DNA of 64,000 bases from an uncultured Coriobacteriaceae bacterium (GTDB lineage Bacteria; Actinomycetota; Coriobacteriia; Coriobacteriales; Coriobacteriaceae), in assembly GCA_944321435.1 (NCBI GenBank), contig CALULH010000005.1:1-64000 (forward strand), written 5' to 3'. Under the pieces are notes generated by a model, which did not search any database, had not been told where the DNA came from, and saw only the letters and a program-made list of their open reading frames with translations. Numbering within the stretch: the first letter of the stretch is position 1; each line of letters begins with the position of its first letter. Shown one piece after another: positions 51,441 to 61,836 of the stretch. Position numbers and translations under genes: made by a program.

Positions 51441-51863
51441 TTACTGTTGCGCAAGGCAGATGATCGCCAAAGCTCCGACGACAAAGGGAATGCACGGGAG
51501 GGTGCGCCGGCGCATCAGGGCGCCGGTGACGGCCAGAGCAAGAAAGCCCAGCAGGAAGGCCGCGGGGCCGGCCAGCGGGTAGGCTAACGTGAGCGGCGCG
51601 GCGAACTTGACGTCGCCCATGCCGATGCCGGAGACGCCCGTTGCTGCGCGGAAAGCAACGTCTGAGACGAGAAGCACCGCCGCAAAGCCGATCGCCCAGG
51701 CAAAGCGCGCGGGCGCCGTCAGCCCAGCCGCCGCGACAAGCGCGCACGCCGTGACCGCAAGCGCCAGAGACAGGCGGTTTGGCAGGATGCGCTCCCGCAG
51801 GTCGAAGACGCACGCCGCCGCCATGAGCCCCCAGAAGAGCGCCAAGGCAGCGGCGGCAACCAT
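51441..51863 (-). CDS. Prepilin peptidase, A24 family (peptidase domain only)
   Basis: 140 residues, four or more membrane spans. The two catalytic Asp are in place: FDLRERILPN (~19) and GIGMGDVKF (~79). The N-terminal zinc/methyltransferase domain of full-length PilD is missing, as in archaeal and Tad-type peptidases. It begins 2 nt after the ATP-grasp stop with GGAGGGG overlapping it. No pilin or secretion genes are in the window. Confidence 0.85.
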   Translation of the reverse strand: MVAAAALALFWGLMAAACVFDLRERILPNRLSLALAVTACALVAAAGLTAPARFAWAIGFAAVLLVSDVAFRAATGVSGIGMGDVKFAAPLTLAYPLAGPAAFLLGFLALAVTGALMRRRTLPCIPFVVGALAIICLAQQ

Positions 51864-51865
51864 GA

Positions 51866-53347
51866 TTACCCCTCCGCCACGAGGCAGGACATCATGAGGC
51901 GGCCGGTGAACTCGCCGATGGTGGCGTTGCGCCCGCAGCGCGTGAACACGCCGGCAAAGCGCCCGTTGAAGAGGTAGAGCCCCTCCATGTTCATGTACGG
52001 CGCGAGCCCCGTGCCGGCATCCGGGTCGCCGGGCAGGTTGGCCGTGGCGTAGGGGCGCACGTACTCCTGCACCACGCCCCCGCCCGCGCGCGTCTGCTCC
52101 AGCACCTGCCGCCACTCCGCGTCCGTGCAGTCGACGCCGGCCACCACGCCCATGGAGTTGTAGCCGTCGCGCGGCTTGGCGATCCAGGCGCACCTGTCGG
52201 CAAAGGGGGCAAGGTCGCCCCCCTCCTCCAACATGTACGTGGCCGGCACGTGCTCCTTCACGAAGGCCAGCTCGTCAGCGGTAAGGAAGGTGGCGGCTAT
52301 AGGGTCGTGCAGAACGGAGAAGACCGTCTTGGTGGCCGTCGGCCACGTGCGGAACCCGCCGATGATGGGCACGCGGCCCTCCTGCGCGGCGCGCATGAAG
52401 GCCTCCACGCCCGGGCAGGGCTTCTCCAGAAGCTCGCTGATGACTACGCGGCGCCACACGCAGTCGATAACGCCTTGACCGTCGCGTAGGACACCGCCCT
52501 CGTATGTGAGGTCGCGAATGTCGGTGAAGCGCATGCGGATACCGCGCTCGGCGAAGAGCTCGATGAACTCCGCCACCTCGTCGGCGGAGATGCTCTCGGC
52601 GTAGTCCACCACGGCGATCTCCGGTTTCTCGACCGCGCCCGGCACTTGCCGGTAGCAGTCCATGAGCGCATCGGCGCAGGCCCCCAGTACGTCGAACACC
52701 GCCACCTGGTGCGCCGTCGCGAACCGCTTGCCCGCGTCGGTCAGGGCGCAGGCGCGCGTGGTCTCCACCGTGTTGAGCATGCCGGCAGAACCATCGGTGT
52801 TGAGCTCGCAGAATTTGAAAGCCCCCGTGCGCTCGTCCAGGAAAATATCCACGCGCGCGATGGGGATCTGCTGCTCGTAGGGCAGCGGAACGAGCGTGGC
52901 CGCCTCCACCTCCGGTGTGAAGCCGAACTTGGCGCGCAGCTCCGGGTCCTCCACGTAGCGGCGCGTAAGCTTGTCCATGATGGCGCCCATGGTCTCGGCC
53001 GCCCAGGCAAGGTGCCGCGCATCATCGGGCGAGAAGATCTTGGGCACCGCGGCCCAGGGCATGGGTGCCCCGTGGTAAAGCGAGCGCGTGCCCGCCAGAT
53101 AGGCCTGGGCGCGCTCGCGTCCGGCGACATCGCCGTTGAGCTCTTCGACAAGGCGCGCGTACTCGCCCTCCAGCGCCACGGAATCCATAGGGCCGCCGTT
53201 GCGCTTCTCGCGCGCCGTGAGCATGGCGCGCTCCACCTGCGCTAGGCCCGCCGCCGCATCCTTGCGCGAAGGCGCCGCACAGCCGTCCCGCCCCGCTCCA
53301 AGCACCGATGTGCCGGCGGTTCTCGTGTTCACGCTCTCCATACTCAT
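51866..53347 (-). CDS. ATP-grasp protein of the glutathionylspermidine synthase-like group
   Basis: 493 residues. Recognisable ATP-grasp parts: LDERTGAFKFCELNTDGSAG (metal/ATP site with CELNTD), AIVDY-like EIAVVDYAESISADE, KPRDGYNSMGVV (Gly-rich loop) and GGGVVQEYVRPY. The family joins a carboxylate to an amine with ATP; the substrates here are unknown. The start is ATG 53347 with GGAGG 6 nt upstream. Coupled to the prepilin peptidase gene, though no functional link is obvious. Confidence 0.82.
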   Translation of the reverse strand: MSMESVNTRTAGTSVLGAGRDGCAAPSRKDAAAGLAQVERAMLTAREKRNGGPMDSVALEGEYARLVEELNGDVAGRERAQAYLAGTRSLYHGAPMPWAAVPKIFSPDDARHLAWAAETMGAIMDKLTRRYVEDPELRAKFGFTPEVEAATLVPLPYEQQIPIARVDIFLDERTGAFKFCELNTDGSAGMLNTVETTRACALTDAGKRFATAHQVAVFDVLGACADALMDCYRQVPGAVEKPEIAVVDYAESISADEVAEFIELFAERGIRMRFTDIRDLTYEGGVLRDGQGVIDCVWRRVVISELLEKPCPGVEAFMRAAQEGRVPIIGGFRTWPTATKTVFSVLHDPIAATFLTADELAFVKEHVPATYMLEEGGDLAPFADRCAWIAKPRDGYNSMGVVAGVDCTDAEWRQVLEQTRAGGGVVQEYVRPYATANLPGDPDAGTGLAPYMNMEGLYLFNGRFAGVFTRCGRNATIGEFTGRLMMSCLVAEG

Positions 53348-53868
53348 GCGCATCCTCCGCACCCTGCGCGCGGCGGACGCCCCGCCGCGCGCGCTTCTCG
53401 TCCTTCTCGCCCCACCCCGCCCGCAGCCGCGCGAGGCCGACCGTGTCCGTGCTCCCGTTATACCCCAAGCGCGCTTCTCGGCGGCGCGAGAACCGCAGAG
53501 CACCCCGCTATGCCGGCGCCATTGACAGAGTTTCGACGAACGGGAAACGCTGTATGCACTTAGCTGAGCGCCCCCGCAGGCAAACCGATGCGCGTATACG
53601 CCTTTGCCGAATACTATGCAAAACGGCCCTCCACGCCGTCGAAACTCTAACGCCTGAGTTTCGACGGAGGAGGGGGCAAACGCAAGAAGGAGGGACCCCG
53701 AGATCGGCTCAAGCGGCACGGAGCGGAGACGCGCCCTTTGCCTTAATCAATTCTCAAGCAAGGCAGAGCAAACCTGAGCGGACGCGCGCGTTAAAATGAG
53801 AGCGGCCCGCCATGCGGCGGGAACCGGAAAGCCACTGCCGAAACCACGACAGAGAAGAGCGATACCAC
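53348..53868. other. 521-bp intergenic region with GAGTTTCGACG repeats, no gene seen
   Basis: GAGTTTCGACG appears at about 53527 and again within a hairpin at 53636-53667. Around 53392-53415 the plus strand has two close TTCTCG[C/T]CC motifs, perhaps decayed repeat units. The divergent promoters of the ATP-grasp and 53869 genes must be here; none is clear. Confidence 0.5.
53636..53667. repeat. 12-bp hairpin CCGTCGAAACTC / GAGTTTCGACGG
   Basis: Perfect 12-bp arms (53636-53647, 53656-53667) with an 8-nt loop TAACGCCT; flanking CCCTCC and GGAGG extend it loosely. A third copy of GAGTTTCGACG lies about 110 bp to the left, so this may be a regulator site repeated three times. Confidence 0.6.
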
Positions 53869-54225
53869 ATGACTGCTGCCGAAATCACCAACCAAGAGCC
53901 GCCGGTCATCGAGAGCGCAAGCGCCTCGACCGCCTGCCAGACAAGCCCCTCCAAAACGCCCTACCTCATCACCGGCATCACGTTGGCCGTCATCACGCTC
54001 ATTATCGCGGGCATCGCCGCGCTGGTAGTGCTCGGCGTGGACGCGTACGCGCGATCGGGCGGGTCGATAACCTACGACCTGTACGATGAGCTGGATGACT
54101 ACGGATACGGCAACGGCTGGGATTATTACGGCCACAACGGGAACGACGGCAGCTGGCACGATTACTGGGATAACAGCTACGACGGCCTGGGCGACGCAGG
54201 CGCCATCGCGCGGGCGGACGCGTAG
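53869..54225 (+). CDS. Single-span membrane protein with Asp/Tyr/Gly-rich tail
   Basis: 118 residues. A cytoplasmic N-terminus of 35 residues is followed by one span (LITGITLAVITLIIAGIAAL, about 40-60) and an outside tail rich in Asp, Tyr, Trp, Gly and Asn (YDELDDYGYGNGWDYYGHNG). The sequence gives no known family. AGAAGAG lies upstream of ATG 53869, and a strong terminator follows at 54323. It is the only plus-strand gene between 34.3 kb and the end. Confidence 0.7.
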   Translation: MTAAEITNQEPPVIESASASTACQTSPSKTPYLITGITLAVITLIIAGIAALVVLGVDAYARSGGSITYDLYDELDDYGYGNGWDYYGHNGNDGSWHDYWDNSYDGLGDAGAIARADA

Positions 54226-54322
54226 ACGCGCCGACGGCCGGCCCTCCTTTTCTAGCGCGCTGGGAACGGAGGGCCCGTAAGGCTGAGCCAACGATCCCCG
54301 CGCTTCATCCCCCGCTCGGCAC

Positions 54323-54359
54323 CGGGGCGCAACGGAGAGCCGTTGCGCCCCGTTTTTTT
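54323..54359 (+). terminator. Rho-independent terminator after the 53869 gene
   Basis: A 13-bp perfect stem (CGGGGCGCAACGG and complement), GNRA-like AGAG loop and seven T. It stands between convergent genes. Confidence 0.93.
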
Positions 54360-54386
54360 GTGCGCAGGCGGCATCGCCGCAGCGCG

Positions 54387-54959
54387 CTATCCCAAAAACG
54401 CCTTGAGGCCTATGAGGATGAGGACCACGCCGCCGGCGATCTGCGCATGGGCTCCGAAATGCTCCCCCAGCTTGCGCCCGATGATGAGCACCGCAAAGCA
54501 GCAGGCAAACGTGGTGAGCCCGATCATCCCGCCGTAGAGCGCGATATCGGCATGCGCCGCAGCCAGGGATACGCCCACGATGAACGCGTCGATGGAGGTG
54601 GCGATCCCCTCCATGAAGATGGTCCCCCAGCTCAGGGCCGTAGACGAGCAGGCCTCGGGCTCGCGCAGCTCCTTCACGGCCTCCCAGATCATCTTGCCGC
54701 CCACAAAGCCGAGAATCACCAGGGAAACGATACCGGCATACGCCTCGATGTAGCCGGCGACGAGCGTGCCCCCGAAAAACCCGGCAACGGGCATGCCCGC
54801 CTGGAAAAGCGCGAAGCAGATGGGCATGGCGAGCTTCTTGGACCGCGGCATGGTGGGCTCGCACAGCACGTTGGACAAGGCAACGGCCATGGCGTCCATG
54901 GAGAGCGCAAGCCCCAACAGCAGGGCCTCAACCACGGCGGCTGAGGTAAGAGAAAGCAT
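54387..54959 (-). CDS. mntP: Manganese efflux pump MntP
   Basis: 190 residues, six spans. Two DUF204 repeats show the acidic transport motifs: LGLALSMDAMAVALSN in the first half and GIATSIDAFIVGVSLA in the second. Exports Mn2+. GGGAGG precedes ATG 54959. The 228-bp leader has no yybP-ykoY Mn riboswitch I can recognise. Confidence 0.92.
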   Translation of the reverse strand: MLSLTSAAVVEALLLGLALSMDAMAVALSNVLCEPTMPRSKKLAMPICFALFQAGMPVAGFFGGTLVAGYIEAYAGIVSLVILGFVGGKMIWEAVKELREPEACSSTALSWGTIFMEGIATSIDAFIVGVSLAAAHADIALYGGMIGLTTFACCFAVLIIGRKLGEHFGAHAQIAGGVVLILIGLKAFLG

Positions 54960-55187
54960 GGAAAGTCCTCCCAGGGTCTGCAATGCAGCGCGGACGGGGC
55001 GCGGCGAAACGCCCCGGTGCGCCGGGAAAGCGAACGTGAACCGCATGCGCGGCGGACACGGCCAAGATGCCGGGCCGCCTCGCATGCGTGCGAAGGCGCG
55101 GCGACGTGCGGGAACGATCCGCGCGAGACGCGCGCGTCGTTGTTGTGGGCGGCGGCGCGCCGCGCACCCGTCCCAACGCGCAGCCTA

Positions 55188-56321
55188 TCAGGGCTCGGGA
55201 GGGTTGCAGAACAAGCGCAGCGCCTGATCCAGGCTGTCCACGATGTCGAGGGGGTCGTCGACCCCGGCGAAAAGCCGCAGGTACTGCGCCTCATCCCCCT
55301 TGGGAGCGGAAATGCGCGTGAGAGGGCCGCCCGCCGGCGCTTGGCGATGGGCGGCACGGCATACGGAGAGGAAGCGACCGGCCGCGCCCCGTGCCAGCTC
55401 GAAGTCAACCGCGGGACCGCCGCCGTGCAGGAGCACGTTGGCCGCCTGCGCGTGATCGGGATGCTGGGGCAACCCCGGGTAATGGACGCGCGCCACCGAC
55501 GGATGGCAGCGCAGGTACTCCGCGAGCGCCCGGGCATGGTCCATGTGCCGCTGCATGCGCTCGGGCAGCGTATCCAACCCCTGGGCGATAAGGTCGGCCT
55601 CGGCGTCGGTCAGGCCGTCCGCACAGCCCGCCGCGTGCAGCTGCTCCGCGCATGCGCCGAGCAGGCGGTACGCCGCATCGGCCAGAGGATCGGCCGGGCG
55701 CTTGCGGCTGGCATGCGAGAAGGGCGCACCCGCCACCACGAGCTTGTCGGGAAGCGCGCCCGCGCCCAGGCGGTCGAGCGCCTCGAAGGAGAAGTGCGCC
55801 CCGAGCTTGAGCGGCTCGCACCCGAAGCACGACGGCACCGTGTTGTCGACTATCAGGAAGGCCCCCGCCTCGCGCGCCGCCGCGGCAAGCGCCCTCAGGT
55901 CGGGAACGCGCAAGCCAAAACAGCCTATGCTGTTGACCAGCCAGAACGTGCGCGACCCGTGAGCCGCGGGGTCGGCCGCGGGATCCGTGGGACGTGCGGC
56001 GGCCGTAGCAGAAGCCCTTCTCCCCCGCTGCTGGGCAATGTTCGGCGACATGCCGGCATCGCCCGCATCATAGGCCCCCATAGCCTTCTGAAACGCCTGC
56101 GGCGAGGGCTGGTCGACAAAAAAGAGAGACTCCCGGGGGAATCTCTCCGCAAAAGCCTCGGCGAAGTCGTCCGCACAGACGATGAGGCGGTCTTGGGGCC
56201 GTACGAGGCCCAGCTGGCGCAGGGCGTCGGGCACATGGCGCGCCCGCAGGAAGACTGCGGCGCGAGCTGACGCAGCGGCGGCGTAACGCGCCGCAAGCTC
56301 GATCTCCCGTGCGCTGGACAT
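55188..56321 (-). CDS. Cys/Met-metabolism PLP-fold protein lacking the Schiff-base lysine
   Basis: 377 residues, a cystathionine-gamma-synthase/methionine-gamma-lyase relative. The PLP-pyridine Asp is kept (FLIVDNTVPSCFG), as are HPSVARVHYPGLPQHPDHA and the C-terminal RISAPKGDEAQYLRL. At the site of the usual SATKYxGGH the sequence is FEALDRLGAG, with no lysine. It also carries a low-complexity insert at about 105-130. It may be a non-enzymatic relative or use another residue. ATG 56321 has GGAGGG upstream. Confidence 0.72.
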   Translation of the reverse strand: MSSAREIELAARYAAAASARAAVFLRARHVPDALRQLGLVRPQDRLIVCADDFAEAFAERFPRESLFFVDQPSPQAFQKAMGAYDAGDAGMSPNIAQQRGRRASATAAARPTDPAADPAAHGSRTFWLVNSIGCFGLRVPDLRALAAAAREAGAFLIVDNTVPSCFGCEPLKLGAHFSFEALDRLGAGALPDKLVVAGAPFSHASRKRPADPLADAAYRLLGACAEQLHAAGCADGLTDAEADLIAQGLDTLPERMQRHMDHARALAEYLRCHPSVARVHYPGLPQHPDHAQAANVLLHGGGPAVDFELARGAAGRFLSVCRAAHRQAPAGGPLTRISAPKGDEAQYLRLFAGVDDPLDIVDSLDQALRLFCNPPEP

Positions 56322-56408
56322 GGTCGCCCTCCCCCGCGATCCCACCTGCTGATGAACGTCCGATGCTTATACCCGGCGCGGCGCGCCTTCAACGCGCAGC
56401 GCCGCGCG

Positions 56409-56441
56409 AAAGGCCGGACCCGCAACCGCGCGCCCGGCCTT
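56409..56441 (-). terminator. Hairpin after thrS
   Basis: An 8-bp stem (AAGGCCGG / CCGGCCTT) followed by TTC on the minus strand, about 24 nt past the thrS stop. It is a plausible terminator before the PLP gene. Confidence 0.6.
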
Positions 56442-56464
56442 GCAACACAGTCCTAGAGCGACTC

Positions 56465-58225
56465 CTAGCGGCGCTCGGCGATCTCGGCGCGCACGTCGGC
56501 GATGAAGTCCTCGATGTCGCGCGTTACAGTCTCGTTCGAACGGTCGCGCACGGAGATGTTCTGCGCCTCGACCTCTTTCTCGCCGAGGATCAGCATGTAC
56601 GGCGGGCGATCGATGCTGCGCGCCTCGCGGATCTTGTAGCCGATCTTCTCGTCACGCTCGTCCAGAACCGCGCGGATACCCGCGGCCTCGAGGCGCTCGG
56701 TGACGGAGCGCGCGTAGTCGCGGCTCTTCTCGGACACGGGCAGCACCTTGACCTGGCAGGGAGCGAGCCACGTGGGGAACTTGCCGGCGTAATGCTCGAT
56801 CAGGATGCCGATGAAGCGCTCGATGGAGCCGAACGCCACGCGATGCAGCATGATGGGGCGCTTCTTGGAGCCGTCGGCGTCGGTGTACTCCAGATCGAAG
56901 TTTTGCGGCATCTGGAAGTCCAGCTGCACGGTGCCGCACTGCCACGTGCGTCCCAGCGAGTCCTCCAGGTGGAAGTCGATCTTGGGTCCGTAGAAGGCGC
57001 CGTCGCCCTCATTGATGACGTAGTCCTTGCCCAGGCGCTTCAGGGCCTCGACCAGGCCCGCCTCCGCGCGCTCCCAGTCCTCATCTGAGCCCATGGAGTC
57101 GTCGGGGCGCGTGGAGAGCTCGAGGTGGTAGGTGAACCCGAACTTCTGGTACACGGAGTCGATGAGGTTCACCACGCCCACGATCTCGTCCGTGAGCTGG
57201 TCGGGGCGCACGAAGAGGTGGGCGTCGTCCTGGTTGAAGCAGCGCACGCGGAAAAGGCCGTGCAGCGCGCCGCGAAGCTCGTGGCGGTGCACCAGGCCGA
57301 TCTCGCCGGCGCGGATGGGCAGCTCGCGGTAGCTATGCGGGTGCGCCTTGTACACCAGCACGCCGCCGGGGCAGTTCATGGGCTTGATGCAGTACTCCTC
57401 GCCGTCGATCTCGGTGGAGTACATGTTGTCCTTGTAGTGATCCCAATGGCCGGAGGTCTTCCAAAGCTGCTTGTTCATGATGAGCGGCGTGGAGATCTCG
57501 ACGTAGCCCGCCTTGTGGTGGATCTCGCGCCAGTAATCCAGCAGCTCGTTCTTGAGGATCATGCCGTTGGGAAGGAAGAACGGGAAGCCCGGGGCCTCGT
57601 CGCGCATCATGAAGAGGTCCATCTCGCGGCCGATCTTGCGATGGTCGCGCTTCTTGGCCTCCTCGAGCATCTTCAGGTGCTGCTCGAGCTCGTCCTTGGT
57701 GGCAAAGGCCGTGCCGTTGACGCGCACGAGCATCTTGTTGTTGCTGTCGGCCTTCCAGTACGCGCCCGAGACGCCCGTGAGCTTGAAGGCCTTGAGGGCC
57801 TTGGTGTAGGTGAGGTGCGGGCCGACGCACATGTCGATGTACTCGCCCTGCTGGTAGAACGTGATGCGGGCGTCCTCGGGCAGGTCGCCGATATGCTCGA
57901 CCTTGTACTTCTCGCCCCGCTCCTCCATAAGCGCGATGGCCTCCGCGCGCGGCAGCTCGAAGACGGAGAACTTGAGGTTCTCCTTCACGATCTTTCTCAT
58001 CTCGGCCTCGATGGCGGGCAGATCGTCCTCGGAGAGGGTCTTATCGCCCAGGTCGACGTCGTAGTAGAAGCCGTTGTCGGTAGCCGGGCCGTAGGCAAAA
58101 TCAGCCTCGGGATACAGGCGCTTGATGGCCTGCGCCATGATATGGGCAGCGCTGTGGCGGACGACGTGGGTCACCTCGTCGGCCGGGCAGTCGGCTACGT
58201 GACCGTCGTTGTACAGGACCTTCAT
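56465..58225 (-). CDS. thrS: Threonine--tRNA ligase without TGS domain
   Basis: 586 residues against about 640 usual. It starts just before the editing domain (HVVRHSAAHIMAQAIKRLYP); the N-terminal TGS domain is absent. Editing motifs HxxxH and the later CVGPHLTYT are present. The catalytic core has NCPGGVLVYKAH, LPIRAGEIGLVHRHELRGAL and motif 3 MLHRVAFGSIERFIGILIEH. The C-terminal anticodon domain is intact. GAGG precedes ATG 58225. No T-box in the leader. Confidence 0.94.
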   Translation of the reverse strand: MKVLYNDGHVADCPADEVTHVVRHSAAHIMAQAIKRLYPEADFAYGPATDNGFYYDVDLGDKTLSEDDLPAIEAEMRKIVKENLKFSVFELPRAEAIALMEERGEKYKVEHIGDLPEDARITFYQQGEYIDMCVGPHLTYTKALKAFKLTGVSGAYWKADSNNKMLVRVNGTAFATKDELEQHLKMLEEAKKRDHRKIGREMDLFMMRDEAPGFPFFLPNGMILKNELLDYWREIHHKAGYVEISTPLIMNKQLWKTSGHWDHYKDNMYSTEIDGEEYCIKPMNCPGGVLVYKAHPHSYRELPIRAGEIGLVHRHELRGALHGLFRVRCFNQDDAHLFVRPDQLTDEIVGVVNLIDSVYQKFGFTYHLELSTRPDDSMGSDEDWERAEAGLVEALKRLGKDYVINEGDGAFYGPKIDFHLEDSLGRTWQCGTVQLDFQMPQNFDLEYTDADGSKKRPIMLHRVAFGSIERFIGILIEHYAGKFPTWLAPCQVKVLPVSEKSRDYARSVTERLEAAGIRAVLDERDEKIGYKIREARSIDRPPYMLILGEKEVEAQNISVRDRSNETVTRDIEDFIADVRAEIAERR

Positions 58226-58590
58226 GGAAACCTCTTTCTATGGGCTGCGCGGTTGCAAACGCAGGATGCGGCGGGCAAAGAGACGGCCCACGCAATGGAC
58301 AAGAAAAAAGCCCGCACGCCACGGCGTGGCGACGAGCGATATACGGCGCCTGTCTCTGACCTGCCGGCCATGAGCGATGGACAGACGCCTAGATAGTCTG
58401 CGTTCGGGCGCTATGTGCGAGCATCCGCGGCATGTGAGAACCCTTCCGTTTCAGGTGTCTTCTGTTTTACCACGCCGGAGGCGCGCGGTCTAGAGCGAAG
58501 ACGCTCGGTAACATCCCTGCCACGCAGGTTCCATACGGGCGAGCAAAGCGAGATGCGAAGCCCCGGCATGACATACCCGCGCGCCCGAAC
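58226..58590. other. thrS leader region, no gene seen
   Basis: On the minus strand the leader has a CGCCACGCCGTGGCG stem-like stretch followed by TGCGGGCTTTTTTC near 58300. This could be an attenuator or simply a T-run. No leader peptide rich in Thr codons was found. Confidence 0.35.
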
Positions 58591-58678
58591 GCCTTGCCCC
58601 GCATGCGCCTTGCATCGGCCGGCGGTTCTGCATGCAGTCATTATCGTCTGGCGGCTCTGCATGCAATCGCTATCGGGT
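58591..58678 (-). repeat. 29-bp phased repeat, minus-oriented arm (3 units)
   Basis: Read on the plus strand, GGCGGTTCTGCATGCAGTC (58621) and GGCGGCTCTGCATGCAATC (58650) are 29 bp apart. A third, more diverged unit with CGCATGCGC lies at about 58591-58620. The core is TGCATGCA. The arm is opposite in orientation to the 58700 arm. Confidence 0.7.
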
Positions 58679-58699
58679 AGACGCCCGTTTTGGCTCCCA

Positions 58700-58806
58700 G
58701 CCGAACGGGAATGCATGCGGAACTTCTTGGCAAACAGAGATGCATGCGGAACTCCTTGGCGAACGGGGACGCATGCGGAAGTTCCCCGGAAGGCGCAAGC
58801 TGACGC
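58700..58806 (+). repeat. 29-bp phased repeat, plus-oriented arm (3 units plus end)
   Basis: ATGCATGCGGAAC (58711), ATGCATGCGGAAC (58740) and ACGCATGCGGAAG (58769) recur at an exact 29-bp period, each preceded by CGAACGGGA, CAAACAGAG or CGAACGGGG. The arm ends GCGCAAGCTGACGCG near 58805, the same end as the array at 62.85 kb. Confidence 0.8.
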
Positions 58807-58814
58807 GCCCGCAT

Positions 58815-58842
58815 GAAAAGGCCCCCGCCGAAGCGAGGGCCC
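58815..58842 (-). terminator. Terminator after the zinc-ribbon gene
   Basis: On the minus strand a 9-bp stem with one G:U and a TTCG loop followed by TTTT, 27 nt past the stop at 58869. Confidence 0.85.
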
Positions 58843-58868
58843 GAGTCGCCTTGGACGAACGCCGCCCG

Positions 58869-59300
58869 CTACTGGATGTGCGTGCGGCAGTACGGGCAGA
58901 CCTTCCAGTGCGCGTCCAGCGGACGGTGGCAGCTGGGGCAGACGTTGCGCACCTGCGTGTTGCACACCGGGCACACCACGAAATCCTTCTCGATGGTGGT
59001 GCCGCAGTTGGGGCACGTGCCGTACTCGTTCAGCTGGTGCTCGCGCAGGGCCATGTCCAGCATCTGCTCCTCGCGGTCGGCGATGTAGGAGTTGGGGCGC
59101 AGCACCACGTACACCAAAAGCCCGATGAACGGAATGATGGAGACGATGCCCCAAACCCAGAACGGCTCGGCGCCGCGACGCTTAGCGTCGATGAACACGT
59201 ACACCACCGAGAGCACCCACAGCGCGACGATGAAGCCCACGAACACGTAGGCAACGGCCATGAGCTGCGGGGACATCAGTTCTTGCAGAAGGGAAGCCAT
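58869..59300 (-). CDS. Membrane protein with double zinc-ribbon tail
   Basis: 143 residues. Two spans (about 14-37 and 48-67, the second VWGIVSIIPFIGLLVYVVLR), then a helix and a cytoplasmic tail with four CxxC pairs: CPNCGTT, CPVCNTQ, CPSCHRP, CPYCRTH, i.e. two zinc ribbons. The layout resembles PLDc_N plus DZR proteins; the role is unknown. GAAAGG precedes ATG 59300. Monocistronic with its own terminator. Confidence 0.82.
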   Translation of the reverse strand: MASLLQELMSPQLMAVAYVFVGFIVALWVLSVVYVFIDAKRRGAEPFWVWGIVSIIPFIGLLVYVVLRPNSYIADREEQMLDMALREHQLNEYGTCPNCGTTIEKDFVVCPVCNTQVRNVCPSCHRPLDAHWKVCPYCRTHIQ

Positions 59301-59419
59301 GTCTTGGTGCCTTTCAGACAGTTGGGCGAGAACCTCGCTTAAACGATCGGATCCATACTACACCGTCTTTTCAGCCGAGCCAACGTGCCGCCCGTTTCCA
59401 CAAAGAAAAGTGAAGGCAG

Positions 59420-59448
59420 CCGGGGCGGGCGCGTTGGGCCCGCCCCGG
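59420..59448 (-). terminator. GC hairpin after bglA
   Basis: A 10-bp perfect stem (CCGGGGCGGG / CCCGCCCCGG) with a 9-nt loop, 8 nt past the bglA stop. There is no immediate T-run on the minus strand. Confidence 0.5.
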
Positions 59449-59455
59449 GAATCGG

Positions 59456-61804
<2,349 letters not shown>

Positions 61805-61836
61805 TTAAGCCCGCCGCGGCGGGCGGACGCCCCCCG

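Noticed and set aside
54960-55187. yybP-ykoY manganese riboswitch before mntP
   Set aside because: Genomic context invites it, but I could not match the conserved loops in the 228-bp leader.
58226-58440. T-box riboswitch in front of thrS
   Set aside because: No AGGGTGGNACCGCG antiterminator motif or specifier loop is visible in the leader. The same holds for the alaS leader at 44801-44870.
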